Notes: generated from the letters alone by a model not told the origin. A DNA stretch of 64,000 bases from CAXQZM01 sp965229645 (GCA_965229645.1 OZ245893.1:2976001-3040000); one strand, 5' to 3'. Shown: positions 7,854 through 17,705, numbered from the stretch's first letter. Made by a program: numbers and translations.

Positions 7854-8740
7854 TGGGCGACCTGCGCGGCTATGGGCTGGTCTTCATCGGCGTTGCTTTC
7901 TTCGCCACGTCCCTGCCGTTCAGCGCCTGGGCCGTCGCCGATTTTGACCCCTTTACGGCGGGGGTAGGGCGGTCCTTGCTCGGCGGGGTCTTGTCGCTCG
8001 TGACCCTGCTGGTCGTGCGCCCGCGCTTGCCCCAGGGGCGGCAGTGGCGCCACTTGGCCTACGCGGGGGCTGGGACGGGGTTTGTCTTTCCCTTCTTCAC
8101 CAACCTGGGCATGGCCTCGGTCGGCCCCAACGAGGGCGCGGTCGTGATCGCGGTGCTGCCCTTGTCCACCGCCATCTTCGCCCGCTTCATTGAACCCGAC
8201 CGACGCCTCGGCCCTTGGTTTTGGGTCGGGTCGCTGATCGCCTGCGCCGTGGTGACGGCCTTCATCTTGCGCGCGGGGTTCTCGGGGTTTTCGCTGGGTT
8301 ACGCGGCGCTGGTCCTGTCGCTCGCTGTGGGGTTTTCTTACGCCTGGGCGGGGCGGGTGGCGCGGGACCTGCCCGCGTGGCAGGTGATCTGCTGGGCTTC
8401 GGTCCTGGCCCTCCCATTCCAGGTCGCGGCTTTTGCGGTCTTATGGCCTTGGCTGGACCTAAGCGGTGGCGGGCAAGCCTGGGCAGGGCTCGGCATCGGC
8501 GCTTTGAGCGCGCAGTGGGGCGGTTTTTTCTTCTTCTACGCAGGCCTGGCGCGGGTCGGCGCCGCGCGCGGGTCTTTGGTGCAGTACAGTCAACCGTTCC
8601 TGACCTTCGTGCTGGTCGCGGCCCTGACCTGGGTCTGGCCAGGGCCACAAGTCCTGCTCTACGCTGCCGCAGTCATAGCCGCCCTGGCGCTGACGCGTCT
8701 TGATGGTTGGAAACCCGCCGCGAAAGTGATTGACTCCTAA
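7853..8740 (+). CDS. EamA/DMT-family transporter
   Basis: 295-aa integral membrane protein with about ten hydrophobic helices in two EamA repeats. It begins GTG-GDLRGYGLVFIGVAFFATS and the second repeat begins near SLGYAALVLSLAVGFSYAW. The frame is open further upstream, but the GTG at 7853 fits the membrane start and overlaps the isochorismatase stop (TAGTG). The family exports small metabolites; substrate unknown. Confidence 0.85.
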   Translation: MGDLRGYGLVFIGVAFFATSLPFSAWAVADFDPFTAGVGRSLLGGVLSLVTLLVVRPRLPQGRQWRHLAYAGAGTGFVFPFFTNLGMASVGPNEGAVVIAVLPLSTAIFARFIEPDRRLGPWFWVGSLIACAVVTAFILRAGFSGFSLGYAALVLSLAVGFSYAWAGRVARDLPAWQVICWASVLALPFQVAAFAVLWPWLDLSGGGQAWAGLGIGALSAQWGGFFFFYAGLARVGAARGSLVQYSQPFLTFVLVAALTWVWPGPQVLLYAAAVIAALALTRLDGWKPAAKVIDS

Positions 8741-8781
8741 AATAACGGTTTTAACCCGCGATAGGAAAGGGAGGAGGGTCC

Positions 8782-10026
8782 ATGGGGGAGTCACCGCCAT
8801 TTGACGCGCAGCCGATTTTGCCGCTGTGGCCTGGGTCGCGGTCCAGCCATGGGGAGGCCCATAGTCGGCCCCCCATGCCCTTGCCAGCGACAACGCGCGA
8901 GGTTTGGCATTGGATTCTGCAGCCGCTCAAAGCCTCGCCCTTCTGGGAATTTGAAGACCCCGCGCAGTTCCTCAAAATCGAACAGGTCGATGCAGGGGTC
9001 TTGAGGTGGGAGCGTCATACCGAGTTCTGGGCGCTGACCTACGCGGGCGCGCGGCCTATCGATACTGCGATTGCAAAGTACTTGGGGTCGATGGACGCGC
9101 AGCTGATGACGGGCCTGCGCATTCGGCTGGGCTCCGATTCCGAGACCTTGGTCGACCCGCCCTTGTTTCGATCCGAAACTTTGCTCGGCGGCCAGTTCAA
9201 GGATGGCAAGGTGCGCGTTCGCACCGATTTTTGCCCGCACGACAACGGCTGTGTCAACTTTGCGCTTATGGGGGAGTTCGAGGACGCCGAAGACCGGGGC
9301 CGCTTCGTTAAGCGCTTGATCGACTTGGAGATCTACCGATTCAACACCTTGAAAGGCCTGTCGCTGATCCGCCCAAAATTTGTTGAACTCGAGCGGTTGG
9401 AACAGGCCTACTCGGCCCTCACGGCGCGCCTATCCGATGATCGCGAGGCGGGCCTGACCCCTGTGACCGCCGCGTTCAAACGCTTGTCGGCGCAAATGAC
9501 CCAGTTGTCGGACTCGACCCGGTACCGCGTCACGGCAACCCGCGCCTACCACGGCATCGTCCAGGCTCGCCTACAGGAGCTGAACGAGCAGATTGACGGC
9601 CCCGTGCAGAGCCTCACGGGTTTCATCAACCAACGATTGCAGCCCGCGTTCAACACCGTGGAAGCCTACGACCGGCGGCTGCGCGACCTGGAACGGTCCG
9701 TCTCGACCAGCCTGCGGCTCTACCACGCCTTGATCGAAAGCGAAATCCAACACCAAAATCAGCAAGTGCTCAAACGCATGGACCAGCGCACCGAACAACA
9801 GGTCCGCCTGTCCAAGGCCGTCGAAGGCTTCTCGGTCATCGCGCTCACCTACTACGGCGTCGGCCTGCTGGCCTATGCGTTGAAGGCCGCGCAGATGCCG
9901 CTCAGCGAGATCGCTATCGCCGCGACCATTCCCTTTGTCGCCGCCCTGGTCTGGTGGCGAACGCGTCGAAGCAAGTTCTTCGCCGCAGGCAAAGAGCAAC
10001 CTTCGACGGATCCCGAGCAGGGGTGA
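8782..10026 (+). CDS. DUF3422-family membrane-associated protein
   Basis: 414 aa. The N-terminal HGEAHSRPP and the RWERHTEFWALTYAG block match the conserved N-terminal motifs of DUF3422 proteins. The central part is helical and coiled-coil-like (residues about 210-340). Two hydrophobic segments (VIALTYYGVGLLAYALKAA and ISEIAIAATIP-type region) sit near the C-terminus. ATG 8782 follows a clear GGAGG. Function of the family is unknown; the layout suggests a cytoplasmic domain anchored by C-terminal helices. Confidence 0.85.
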   Translation: MGESPPFDAQPILPLWPGSRSSHGEAHSRPPMPLPATTREVWHWILQPLKASPFWEFEDPAQFLKIEQVDAGVLRWERHTEFWALTYAGARPIDTAIAKYLGSMDAQLMTGLRIRLGSDSETLVDPPLFRSETLLGGQFKDGKVRVRTDFCPHDNGCVNFALMGEFEDAEDRGRFVKRLIDLEIYRFNTLKGLSLIRPKFVELERLEQAYSALTARLSDDREAGLTPVTAAFKRLSAQMTQLSDSTRYRVTATRAYHGIVQARLQELNEQIDGPVQSLTGFINQRLQPAFNTVEAYDRRLRDLERSVSTSLRLYHALIESEIQHQNQQVLKRMDQRTEQQVRLSKAVEGFSVIALTYYGVGLLAYALKAAQMPLSEIAIAATIPFVAALVWWRTRRSKFFAAGKEQPSTDPEQG

Positions 10027-10092
10027 GACGGGGTGGTCTTAGGCACGGAACACAAGGTAGGCCTTCAAGACCGATTCCGCAGACCACCCCGC
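10027..10092. repeat. Long-loop inverted repeat
   Basis: GGGGTGGTCT near 10030 pairs with AGACCACCCC near 10082 across a loop of about 40 bases, right after the DUF3422 stop. It could be a terminator or the remnant of a palindromic element. Confidence 0.4.
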
Positions 10093-10163
10093 CCTAAAGG
10101 GCACCCCTTCGAGGGAAAGGAATGGCTTGACCTAAGGCAACCTATATCATATTTGACAAATTC

Positions 10164-10484
10164 GTGTGGACAGTTGAAACGCTTGACCATCGCGTCGATG
10201 GCGAACTCCTTGCTCTCCCGAAGGATCAGCGGGCCAAGTTCTTTAGAATTGCGCAGATGCTGCAAGAGTTCGGGCCGCACGAGGTTCGTGAGCCGTATGT
10301 TAAGTATGTGGAACAAGGGATTTGGGAAATTCGTATGCGCGGCAGGGACGGCATTTCGCGCGCGCTTTACTTGGTAGAGCGGCCCAAGCGCCTCGTTGTG
10401 GTGAGGGTTTTCGCAAAGAAGAGTCAGACCACTCCGCGCAAGGAAATAAGAATCGCGCTCAATCGAGCAAAGGAGATTGGATGA
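10164..10484 (+). CDS. RelE/HigB-type toxin (phage Gp49-like)
   Basis: 106 aa, GTG start at 10164. The blocks LPKDQRAKFFRIAQMLQEFG, GIWEIRMRG and RALYLVERPKRLVVVRVFAKKSQTTPR match type II HigB/RelE (Gp49-like) mRNA-interferase toxins. The toxin gene comes first and its stop overlaps the antitoxin start (ATGA), the usual higBA layout. Expected to cleave mRNA at the ribosome when unpaired (family knowledge). Confidence 0.87.
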   Translation: MWTVETLDHRVDGELLALPKDQRAKFFRIAQMLQEFGPHEVREPYVKYVEQGIWEIRMRGRDGISRALYLVERPKRLVVVRVFAKKSQTTPRKEIRIALNRAKEIG

Positions 10485-10864
10485 CCAGTTTGAAACAACT
10501 TTTTGACGCGCAGTTAAGGGATCCAGAGTTTGTGCGCGAGTATCAAGCCCTTGAGGACGAGTTCTCTTTGGCGACTGCGCTCATTTCCGCGCGCCGCCAG
10601 GCCAAGATGACGCAAAGCGACGTTGCGGACAAGATGCAAACGTCCCAGTCCTACATCGCAAAACTTGAGGGAGGGCGCGTCAGTCCAACGTTGCGAGCTC
10701 TCCAACGCTACGCGACGGCAACGCATACGCATCTAAAACTCACCTTTGAACCTCGAGCACGAGAGGCACTAACACTGCCCCAGGCGCAAGCCGCCCCTTC
10801 CGAGGGAGGGGAACAGGTCGGTGCAAGGACGGACCCTTTCGTTCCATCCGCTGCCAATCGGTGA
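10481..10864 (+). CDS. XRE-family antitoxin (HigA-like)
   Basis: 127 aa. The helix-turn-helix spans roughly residues 30-85 (SARRQAKMTQSDVADKMQTSQSYIAKLEGGRVSPTLRALQRYA). The chosen ATG at 10481 follows AAAGGAGATTGG and overlaps the toxin stop; the frame stays open upstream. It should neutralise the toxin and repress the pair. The C-terminal 30 residues are low-complexity and may be read into downstream sequence. Confidence 0.87.
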   Translation: MTSLKQLFDAQLRDPEFVREYQALEDEFSLATALISARRQAKMTQSDVADKMQTSQSYIAKLEGGRVSPTLRALQRYATATHTHLKLTFEPRAREALTLPQAQAAPSEGGEQVGARTDPFVPSAANR

Positions 10865-10955
10865 TGGATTCCGCGACTTCGCTACGCGCGGACTGACGTT
10901 TTTCTTTGGCGGGGCCGCGAAGGCAAGCCCCCAAGAAAAAAAACTGCCCGAGCGA

Positions 10956-11930
10956 TCACATCTCGATGGATGGCAGGCCGCGTTCTTTGCGAGGGGTTTT
11001 GCCGTAGAAGTCGCGGTAGCACTTGGAAAAGTGCGAGGCGGAAACGAAGCCGCAGGCCATGGCGACGTCGATGATGGGCATGTCGGTTTGCAGGAGGAGC
11101 AAGCGCGAGCGATTCAGGCGCAGCTCTAGGTAATAGCGCGCGGGGCTGCGGTTTAAGTACTTGCGGAACAGGCGTTCGAGCTGCCGCGTTGAGAGGGCGG
11201 CGGTGCGCGCCAGATCGGTGCGGCTATAGGGTTCCTCTAGGTTCTCTTCCATCATCTTTATGACGGAGAGAAGTTTGGGGTGCCGCACGCCTAGGCGTTG
11301 CGGCAGGGTGATTTTTTGCTGATCGTGCTTGTCGCGGATGCGGTCGTGCATGCACTGGTCCGCGACCCAGGCGGCGGTTTCCATGCCCAAGTGCTTGGAG
11401 ATGATGTTGAGCATCATGTCGAGCGCGGCGGTGCCGCCCGCGCAAGTAAAACGGTTGCGGTCGATCTCAAACAATTCGTTCGAGACCTGCACATCGGGAA
11501 AGGTCTCGGTGAAGCCTGGCAGATTCTCCCAATGCAAAGTACAGTCGTGATCCTCCAGCAAGCCTGCCTTGGCAAGGACATGGGCGCCGGTGCATAGGGC
11601 GCCCATTTCCTTGCCCGTGCGGGCGATTTTGCGCAGCGCCGAAACGAGCTCGGGCGACGTGTTCCGCTCCACATCCAGCCCCGAGCAGACCACCAGCGCA
11701 TCGCCGTTCCAGGCGTCGAGGCGCATGTCGCAATGGACCTGCAAGCCTGCTGAGGCGGTCACCGGGCCCCCGTCCATGGACAAGAGCGCCCATTCGTACT
11801 TGACCTCGCCCAGGTGCCGATTGGACAGGCGCAAGGCCTCGACAGCCGAACTCAAGGAAATCAGCGAGAATTTTGGGGTGAGGATAAAGCCAAATCGCAA
11901 GGGCCAAGCGGCGGGGATGTTTTCGATCAT
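10956..11930 (-). CDS. gbdR: GlxA/GbdR-type AraC transcriptional regulator
   Basis: About 324 aa from ATG 11930 (another ATG at 11966 adds 12 residues). The N-terminal DJ-1/PfpI-like domain contains FGFILTPKFSLISLSSAVEALR and the ALCTGAHVLAKAGLL elbow; the C-terminal AraC domain has two HTH motifs (RTDLARTAALSTRQLERLFRKYL and IDVAMACGFVSASHFSKCYRDFYG). This architecture is that of GbdR, the glycine betaine/dimethylglycine-responsive activator. It is divergent to the sarcosine oxidase operon, the expected target. Confidence 0.85.
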   Translation of the reverse strand: MIENIPAAWPLRFGFILTPKFSLISLSSAVEALRLSNRHLGEVKYEWALLSMDGGPVTASAGLQVHCDMRLDAWNGDALVVCSGLDVERNTSPELVSALRKIARTGKEMGALCTGAHVLAKAGLLEDHDCTLHWENLPGFTETFPDVQVSNELFEIDRNRFTCAGGTAALDMMLNIISKHLGMETAAWVADQCMHDRIRDKHDQQKITLPQRLGVRHPKLLSVIKMMEENLEEPYSRTDLARTAALSTRQLERLFRKYLNRSPARYYLELRLNRSRLLLLQTDMPIIDVAMACGFVSASHFSKCYRDFYGKTPRKERGLPSIEM

Positions 11931-12104
11931 AGGGCAGAGTACCGTCGCGAAAAGAACAGGTCGCATCGCGCCCTAACCACGGCAATGCGAGGGCGTCCAG
12001 GGGGAATCATGCCGCTATTGGTGAATTTTTCTTCAGCGCGTTTGGATAAGAATTTCTGCTTGTGCTATCTACCCCTGCCGCCCTGGCTCGGATAAGGACC
12101 CACC

Positions 12105-13352
12105 ATGCGCTTTAACGTCTTTTCCTTGGCGCGCAACGCCGCCACCTACCACCAGGATTGGCCCGCCATGTGGCGCAGCCCTGACCCCAAAGCCCAGTAT
12201 GACGCGCTGATCATCGGCGGCGGCGGTCACGGCCTCGCTACCGCCTATTATCTGGCCAAGGAACACGGGCTGACCAACATCGCCCTCCTCGAAAAATCTT
12301 GGATCGGCGGCGGCAATACGGGGCGCAATACCACCATCGTCCGGTCGAACTATTTGTGGGACGAGAGCGCGCTGCTTTACGAACACGCCATGAACTTGTG
12401 GGAGGGCCTGTCGCAAGACCTGAACTACAACGTCATGTTCTCCCAACGCGGGGTCATGAACCTGTGCCACAGCGTCCACGACATGCGCGACACGGCGCGG
12501 CGCGTCAACGCCAACCGCCTGAACGGCATCGACGCCGAACTGCTCGACGCCGAGGGCGTGAAGAAATTCTGCCCGCCGATCGACCTGCGCGGCGGCGGGC
12601 GCTACCCCGTCTGGGGCGCGTCCCTGCAACGGCGCGGCGGCACCGCCCGCCACGACGCTGTTGCCTGGGGCTATGCGCGCGCGGCGGACCAGCGCGGCGT
12701 GGACATCATCCAAAACTGCGAAGTCACGGGGTTTTTGATCGAGCGCGGGCAAGTCCAGGGCGTCGAAACCACGCGCGGGACCATTCGCGCGCCCAAGGTC
12801 GGCGTGGTGACGGCTGGGCACTCGGGCGTGCTCGCCGAAATGGCGGGCCTCAAATTGCCCGTCGATCCCGTGCCGCTGCAGGCCCTGGTTTCCGAACCGA
12901 TCAAGCCCGCCATCGACTGCGTTGTCATGTCCAACGCGGTCCATGCCTATATCTCGCAATCGGATAAGGGCGAACTGGTGATCGGCGCGGGGACGGACTC
13001 CTACATCTCCTACGGCCAGCGCGGATCCGAAATGAATGCGCCCCATACGCTCGCGGCGATTTGCGAGCTATTCCCTCAGTTTCGGCGCATGAAGATGCTG
13101 CGCCAATGGGGCGGCATAGTCGATACCTGCCCCGATGCTTCGCCCCTTATCACGAAGATGGACGTGGGCGGCCTCTACTTCAATTGTGGCTGGGGCACGG
13201 GCGGGTTCAAGGCCACGCCTGGGTCGGGCCATGTCTTTGCCGATTTGATCGCCCAGGACCGCCCCAATGCCCTCGCCGCGCCGTTCACGGTCAAGCGGTT
13301 TGAAACGGGATACTTGATCGACGAACACGGCGCCGCGGGCGTCGCGCACTAA
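12105..13352 (+). CDS. soxB: Sarcosine oxidase subunit beta
   Basis: 415-aa catalytic flavoprotein subunit of heterotetrameric sarcosine oxidase, which oxidises sarcosine to glycine and passes a one-carbon unit to THF. The FAD dinucleotide fold is at residues 30-60 (DALIIGGGGHGLATAYYLA). The RRGGTARHDAVAW segment carries the His expected to hold covalent FMN. The C-terminal YFNCGWGTGGFKATPGSG is strongly conserved. First gene of soxBDAG. Confidence 0.96.
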   Translation: MRFNVFSLARNAATYHQDWPAMWRSPDPKAQYDALIIGGGGHGLATAYYLAKEHGLTNIALLEKSWIGGGNTGRNTTIVRSNYLWDESALLYEHAMNLWEGLSQDLNYNVMFSQRGVMNLCHSVHDMRDTARRVNANRLNGIDAELLDAEGVKKFCPPIDLRGGGRYPVWGASLQRRGGTARHDAVAWGYARAADQRGVDIIQNCEVTGFLIERGQVQGVETTRGTIRAPKVGVVTAGHSGVLAEMAGLKLPVDPVPLQALVSEPIKPAIDCVVMSNAVHAYISQSDKGELVIGAGTDSYISYGQRGSEMNAPHTLAAICELFPQFRRMKMLRQWGGIVDTCPDASPLITKMDVGGLYFNCGWGTGGFKATPGSGHVFADLIAQDRPNALAAPFTVKRFETGYLIDEHGAAGVAH

Positions 13353-13382
13353 GACCGCACTAAGCTAGGAGTCTCCACAGTC

Positions 13383-13718
13383 ATGCTGCTCATCACTTGC
13401 CCCTACTGCGGCCCGCGCCCCGAGGAGGAGTTCATCAACGGGCGCGAAGCCCACATCGCCCGCCCATCCGATTCGGATACGATGACGGATGAGGAGTGGG
13501 CGCGCTTCACCTTTATTCATAATAACGAGAAAGGCTGGATGCGCGAGCGGTGGATGCACGCAGCGGGCTGCCGGCGCTGGTTCAACGCCGTTCGTCACAA
13601 CGTCACCAGCGAGTGGCATACGGCCTATCCCATGTTCAGCGCCTTGCCCGACCTGCCCAGCGACCCCAGTTCATTGACCGCGCCGTCGGACTCGCCCGCG
13701 GCCAAGGTGGAGGTCTAA
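13383..13718 (+). CDS. soxD: Sarcosine oxidase subunit delta
   Basis: 111-aa small subunit. The N-terminus LLITCPYCGPRPEEEF carries the CxxC of the zinc site, with further ligands in MHAAGCRRWF. The family block FNAVRHNVTSEW is present. ATG 13383 follows AGGAGTC. It sits between soxB and soxA as in other alphaproteobacteria. Confidence 0.95.
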   Translation: MLLITCPYCGPRPEEEFINGREAHIARPSDSDTMTDEEWARFTFIHNNEKGWMRERWMHAAGCRRWFNAVRHNVTSEWHTAYPMFSALPDLPSDPSSLTAPSDSPAAKVEV

Positions 13719-13724
13719 GACCCC

Positions 13725-16700
13725 ATGGCTCAGCCCTATCGACTGCCCGAAGGCGGGCGTATCGACCGTACACAACCGCTCACCTTCACCTTCAACGGCC
13801 AGGTTTTTGAAGGCTACGCGGGCGATACCCTGGCCTCGGCGCTGCTCGCCAACGGGGTGCATTTCGTCGGCCGCAGTTTTAAGTACCACCGCCCGCGCGG
13901 GATCACGACGGCGGGCCATGAGGAGCCCAATGCCCTGGTTGACCTGAACGTCGCCAAGGGCGAAGAACCGCTGCGCGAGGCCAACGTTCGTGCGCCCGTC
14001 GTCGAGCTGCGCGCGGGCCTGACGGCGGAAAGCGTCAACGCCTTCCCTTCGCTCAAATTCGATTTGGGCAGCCTCAACCAAGCCTTCGCAAGGTTCTTCC
14101 CCGCGGGGTTCTACTACAAGACCTTCATGGGCCCCTTCGCGGCGTTTTGGCCCAAGGTCTACGAGCCGATCGTTCGCAAGGCGGCGGGCCTGGGCAGGGT
14201 CGCGACCAAGGCCGACCCCGACCGCTACGAATTTCAGTACGGCCATTGCGATGTGTTGATCGCAGGCGGGGGGCCTGCGGGTCTCGCCGCCGCCCTCGCC
14301 GCCGCCTCGGGCGACGCGCGGGTGATCCTGGTCGATGACGGCCCTAGTTTCGGCGGTTCGCTGCTGGCTTGGCCTGCCGAGATCAACGGGATCAGCAGCG
14401 ACGCATGGATCGCCGAGGTCACGACTAAGCTGGCGGCCAACCCCAGGGTCCGCCTCATGACCCGTAGTTCGGTCGTATCTTGGTGGGACCATAACTTTCT
14501 GAATGTTTGGGAACGTTGCACCGACCATCTGCCCCTGGGCAGCGCCGCCCCGACCCAGGCCCGACAAAAACTGCACCGCATCCGTGCCAAGCAAGTGGTC
14601 CTGGCCCAGGGTGCCTTTGAACGCCCGCTGCTGTTCCACAACAACGACCGCCCTGGCACGCTGCTGGCGCATGCGGCGCGCACCTACGTGACGCGCTACG
14701 GGGTGCGGCTGGGCGATGCGGGCCTGTTCTATACCAACAACGACGCTGCCTACGCCGACGCTCTGGCCATGGTGCAGGCGGGCCAGCCTTTGGCGGCGGT
14801 GGTCGATCTGCGCGCCGTGGCCGAGGGGCCGAACACGGACGCGTTCAAGGCCACGGGCGTGCCGATCTACGCCAATTCGGTCATCGCCGACGTCAGGGGG
14901 AAGCAGCGGGTGCAGGGCGCGCTGGTCAGCGCTTTGTCGGGCGACGGCAGCGCCTTGACCGACGCGGGCCAAGACCTCGGGTGCGACTTTATCGCCATGG
15001 CGGGCGGCTGGTCGCCCAATGTGCAGCTGCACAGCCAATCGGCGGCCAAGGTCCGCTGGGATGAAGGCCTGGGGGCCTTTGTTCCTGGCACGCCCTCGCA
15101 GGTCAACCCGTCGGTCAGCATCGGCGCTTGCAAGGGCGACTTTGGCCTCGGCAACCTCTTGGCCGACGCCTTCGCCCAGGGTCTAGCGGCGGCGCGGGCG
15201 GCGGGCAAAACCGCGCGCGCGCGCAAAGCCCCGCAAGCGGCGGACTTGGCCCACGGCCCGCACCGCTGGCTCTGGCTGCCCCCAGGCAAGAAGCCTTACG
15301 ATCGCGGCGGCAAGTTCTTCGTGGACTACCAGAACGACGTCAAAATCGACGACCTGGCGCTGGCGCAGCGCGAGAGTTTCCGTTCGGTCGAACATACGAA
15401 ACGCTACACCACCTTGGGCATGGCCACGGATCAGGGCAAAACCTCCAATATCAACGCCTTAGGCGCGCTTGCTCAGATCACGAATCAAGACGTCCCCGCC
15501 ATTGGCACCACGACGTTCCGCCCGCCCTACGTGCCGACCACCTTCATGGCCTACGTGGGGCGCGAGGTCGATGACTTCTTCGACGTGATCCGCACCACGC
15601 CCATGCACGCTTGGCACGTCGCGAGCGGCGCGGCTTTTGAACCCGTGGGCCAGTGGAACCGTGCCTGGTACTACCCCAAGGACGGCGAAGATATGGATGC
15701 TGCGGTGCAGCGCGAGGCGCGCGCGGTGCGCGAACAGGTTGGGATCATCGACGCCTCGACCCTGGGCAAGATCGCGGTCGTCGGCCCCGATGCGGGCGAG
15801 TTCCTGAACCGCATCTATACCAACGCCTGGAAGAAACTGCCCGTGGGCAAGTGCCGCTATGGCTTGATGTTGAATGAAGCGGGCATGGTCGTCGATGACG
15901 GCGTCACCAGCCGAATCAGCGACACCGAGTACCATATGACCACGACCACGGGCGGGGCCGCTGCGGTCATGGGCACTATGGAGGAGTACTTGCAGACCGA
16001 GTGGCCCGACTTGCAAGTCTATCTGACCTCGGTCACCGAGCAATGGGCCGTCGCCGCCCTGAATGGCCCCAGCGCCCGCAAGGTGCTGGCCGCCCTGACC
16101 GACGAGGACCTGAGCGCCGAGGCGTTGCCCTTCATGTCGTGGAAGGCCGTGACCTTGGGCGGCATCCCTGCGCGCCTGTTCCGCATCTCCTTTACGGGCG
16201 ACTTAGCGTTCGAGATTAACGTGCCCGCCGACTACGGCTTGCAACTGTGGAATCTGCTCATGACCGCAGGCCAGCCCTACGGCCTGACCCCCTACGGCAC
16301 CGAGGCCATGCACCTGTTGCGCGCCGAAAAGGGCTTCATCATCGTCGGCCAAGAAACCGACGGCTCCATGACACCCATGGACTTGGGGCTCGACGGCCTG
16401 ATATCGCATAAGAAGGGTGACTTCATCGGTCGCCGCTCCCTAACGCGCGCCGACATGGACAAGCCCGACCGCAAACAGCTGGTCGGCCTCGACACCCGCG
16501 ACCCCAAGGTGGTCTTGCCCGAGGGCGCGCAGTTGGTCTTCAAGGAACATATGCCAGCGCGCGACCAACTCCCCGCCTTCCGCCCCGCCAAGCAAGTTGT
16601 GAAGATGGCGGGCTTCGTCTCCTCGTCGTACTACTCGCCCAACTGCCAGCAATCCATTGCCCTGGCCCTGGTCAAGGGCGGGCAAGGGCGGATGGGCGAA

Positions 16701-16796
16701 ACCCTCTATTCGCCGCAACCCGACGGCTCGGTGATCGAGGCGGTGATCCGCGACACCAACTTCTTTGATCCTGAGGGAGGCCGTCAACGTGGCTAA
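13725..16796 (+). CDS. soxA: Sarcosine oxidase subunit alpha
   Basis: 1023-aa large subunit. Order of domains: an N-terminal 2Fe-2S-ferredoxin-like fold without cluster (TFTFNGQVFEGYAGDTLASALLANG), an NAD-binding domain (DVLIAGGGPAGLAAALAAA), and a C-terminal GcvT-like folate-binding half from about residue 610 (EPVGQWNRAWYY). It binds NAD+ and THF and shares the FMN with beta. The stop overlaps the soxG start by 8 bp. Confidence 0.96.
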   Translation: MAQPYRLPEGGRIDRTQPLTFTFNGQVFEGYAGDTLASALLANGVHFVGRSFKYHRPRGITTAGHEEPNALVDLNVAKGEEPLREANVRAPVVELRAGLTAESVNAFPSLKFDLGSLNQAFARFFPAGFYYKTFMGPFAAFWPKVYEPIVRKAAGLGRVATKADPDRYEFQYGHCDVLIAGGGPAGLAAALAAASGDARVILVDDGPSFGGSLLAWPAEINGISSDAWIAEVTTKLAANPRVRLMTRSSVVSWWDHNFLNVWERCTDHLPLGSAAPTQARQKLHRIRAKQVVLAQGAFERPLLFHNNDRPGTLLAHAARTYVTRYGVRLGDAGLFYTNNDAAYADALAMVQAGQPLAAVVDLRAVAEGPNTDAFKATGVPIYANSVIADVRGKQRVQGALVSALSGDGSALTDAGQDLGCDFIAMAGGWSPNVQLHSQSAAKVRWDEGLGAFVPGTPSQVNPSVSIGACKGDFGLGNLLADAFAQGLAAARAAGKTARARKAPQAADLAHGPHRWLWLPPGKKPYDRGGKFFVDYQNDVKIDDLALAQRESFRSVEHTKRYTTLGMATDQGKTSNINALGALAQITNQDVPAIGTTTFRPPYVPTTFMAYVGREVDDFFDVIRTTPMHAWHVASGAAFEPVGQWNRAWYYPKDGEDMDAAVQREARAVREQVGIIDASTLGKIAVVGPDAGEFLNRIYTNAWKKLPVGKCRYGLMLNEAGMVVDDGVTSRISDTEYHMTTTTGGAAAVMGTMEEYLQTEWPDLQVYLTSVTEQWAVAALNGPSARKVLAALTDEDLSAEALPFMSWKAVTLGGIPARLFRISFTGDLAFEINVPADYGLQLWNLLMTAGQPYGLTPYGTEAMHLLRAEKGFIIVGQETDGSMTPMDLGLDGLISHKKGDFIGRRSLTRADMDKPDRKQLVGLDTRDPKVVLPEGAQLVFKEHMPARDQLPAFRPAKQVVKMAGFVSSSYYSPNCQQSIALALVKGGQGRMGETLYSPQPDGSVIEAVIRDTNFFDPEGGRQRG

Positions 16797-17400
16797 GCTC
16801 ATCCGCAACCGCCCACTCGCCGGGCACACCATGGGCCACGCCGCCCCGACCGCCGACAGCTTGGTCACGGTCCACGAACTGCCCTACGCCGCCCTCGTCA
16901 ATTTGCGCGTTGCGCCCGCACGCGCCAAGGCGGTGGCGGACGCCTTGGGCTTCGTGCTGCCCACCAAGGCCAATACGGTCACGACCACTGGCCAGATCAG
17001 TTGCCTCTGGCTCGGCCCCGACGAATGGCTTGTCCACGATCCCGCCGCTGCCGGTGCAGACTTGCAAGCCCGCATAGCCCAGGCCCTGGCGGGTGAGCAT
17101 GCCTCGGCCAAGGACGTCTCCGACAACTACGCCAGCATCGGGGTCGCCGGCCCCAAAACCGAGGCGCTCCTCACAAAACTGACCCCGCTCGACCTCGATG
17201 AAACGGCCTTTGCCCTTAGCACCTGCGCGCAAACCGTTCTCGCCAAGGCCAACGTGATTTTGCACCGCGACGGCACGGACACCAACGCCTTCACGATCCT
17301 CCTACGCCGGTCCTTCGCCGCCTACGTCTGGGGTCGCCTGATCGACGCAGGCTTGGAATTCCAGGTCGGCGTCGTCGCCGCTGACCCGTCCGAAGCATGA
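16789..17400 (+). CDS. soxG: Sarcosine oxidase subunit gamma
   Basis: 203 aa from GTG 16789, overlapping soxA by 8 bp (an in-frame TTG at 16765 is less likely). Family features are the mid block CLWLGPDEWLV and the C-terminal LLRRSFAAYVWGRLIDAGLEF. The gene end overlaps the SCP2 gene as ATGA. A degenerate copy of its 3' end occurs on the minus strand near 60385-60510. Confidence 0.93.
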   Translation: MAKLIRNRPLAGHTMGHAAPTADSLVTVHELPYAALVNLRVAPARAKAVADALGFVLPTKANTVTTTGQISCLWLGPDEWLVHDPAAAGADLQARIAQALAGEHASAKDVSDNYASIGVAGPKTEALLTKLTPLDLDETAFALSTCAQTVLAKANVILHRDGTDTNAFTILLRRSFAAYVWGRLIDAGLEFQVGVVAADPSEA

Positions 17401-17705
17401 CCTTCGACGATCTCGTCACCCTGTTTCAGGAAAAATCCGCCACCACCCCAGGCTTCGGCGGCACCCTAAGGCTCGATATCGAGGGTGCGGGCACCTTGCT
17501 CATCGACGGCACGGACACCCCCGTCCAAGTCCATGCTGCCGACGACCCCGAAGCCGACACCCAAATCCACCTGGATTTCGCCACGCTCAAAGGCCTGGTG
17601 AGCGGCGACCTCAACCCCGCCCTGGCCTTCATGACGGGCAAGCTCAAAGTCAGCGGCAATATGGGCCTGGCTATGAAGTTGCAGGGTTTGATGGGCGAGG
17701 ATTAG
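17397..17705 (+). CDS. SCP2 sterol-carrier-like small protein
   Basis: 102-aa SCP2-fold protein (FGGTLRLDIEGAGTLLIDG, FMTGKLKVSGNMGLAMKLQGLM). The KLKVSGNMGLAMKL strand-helix is the conserved SCP2 ending. SCP2 domains bind lipids or acyl-CoAs in a tunnel; a role in sarcosine oxidation is not established. It is translationally coupled to soxG. A second, broken copy with the same N- and C-terminal blocks lies at 59909-60388. Confidence 0.85.
   Translation: MTFDDLVTLFQEKSATTPGFGGTLRLDIEGAGTLLIDGTDTPVQVHAADDPEADTQIHLDFATLKGLVSGDLNPALAFMTGKLKVSGNMGLAMKLQGLMGED

Noticed and set aside
12069..13046. 325-codon minus-strand open frame opposite soxB
   Set aside because: Antisense shadow of soxB with no recognisable domain.
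13671..15038. 455-codon minus-strand open frame opposite soxA
   Set aside because: It is the antisense shadow of a strongly conserved gene in GC-rich DNA; its composition (His/Arg/Gly-rich) is typical of a shadow.
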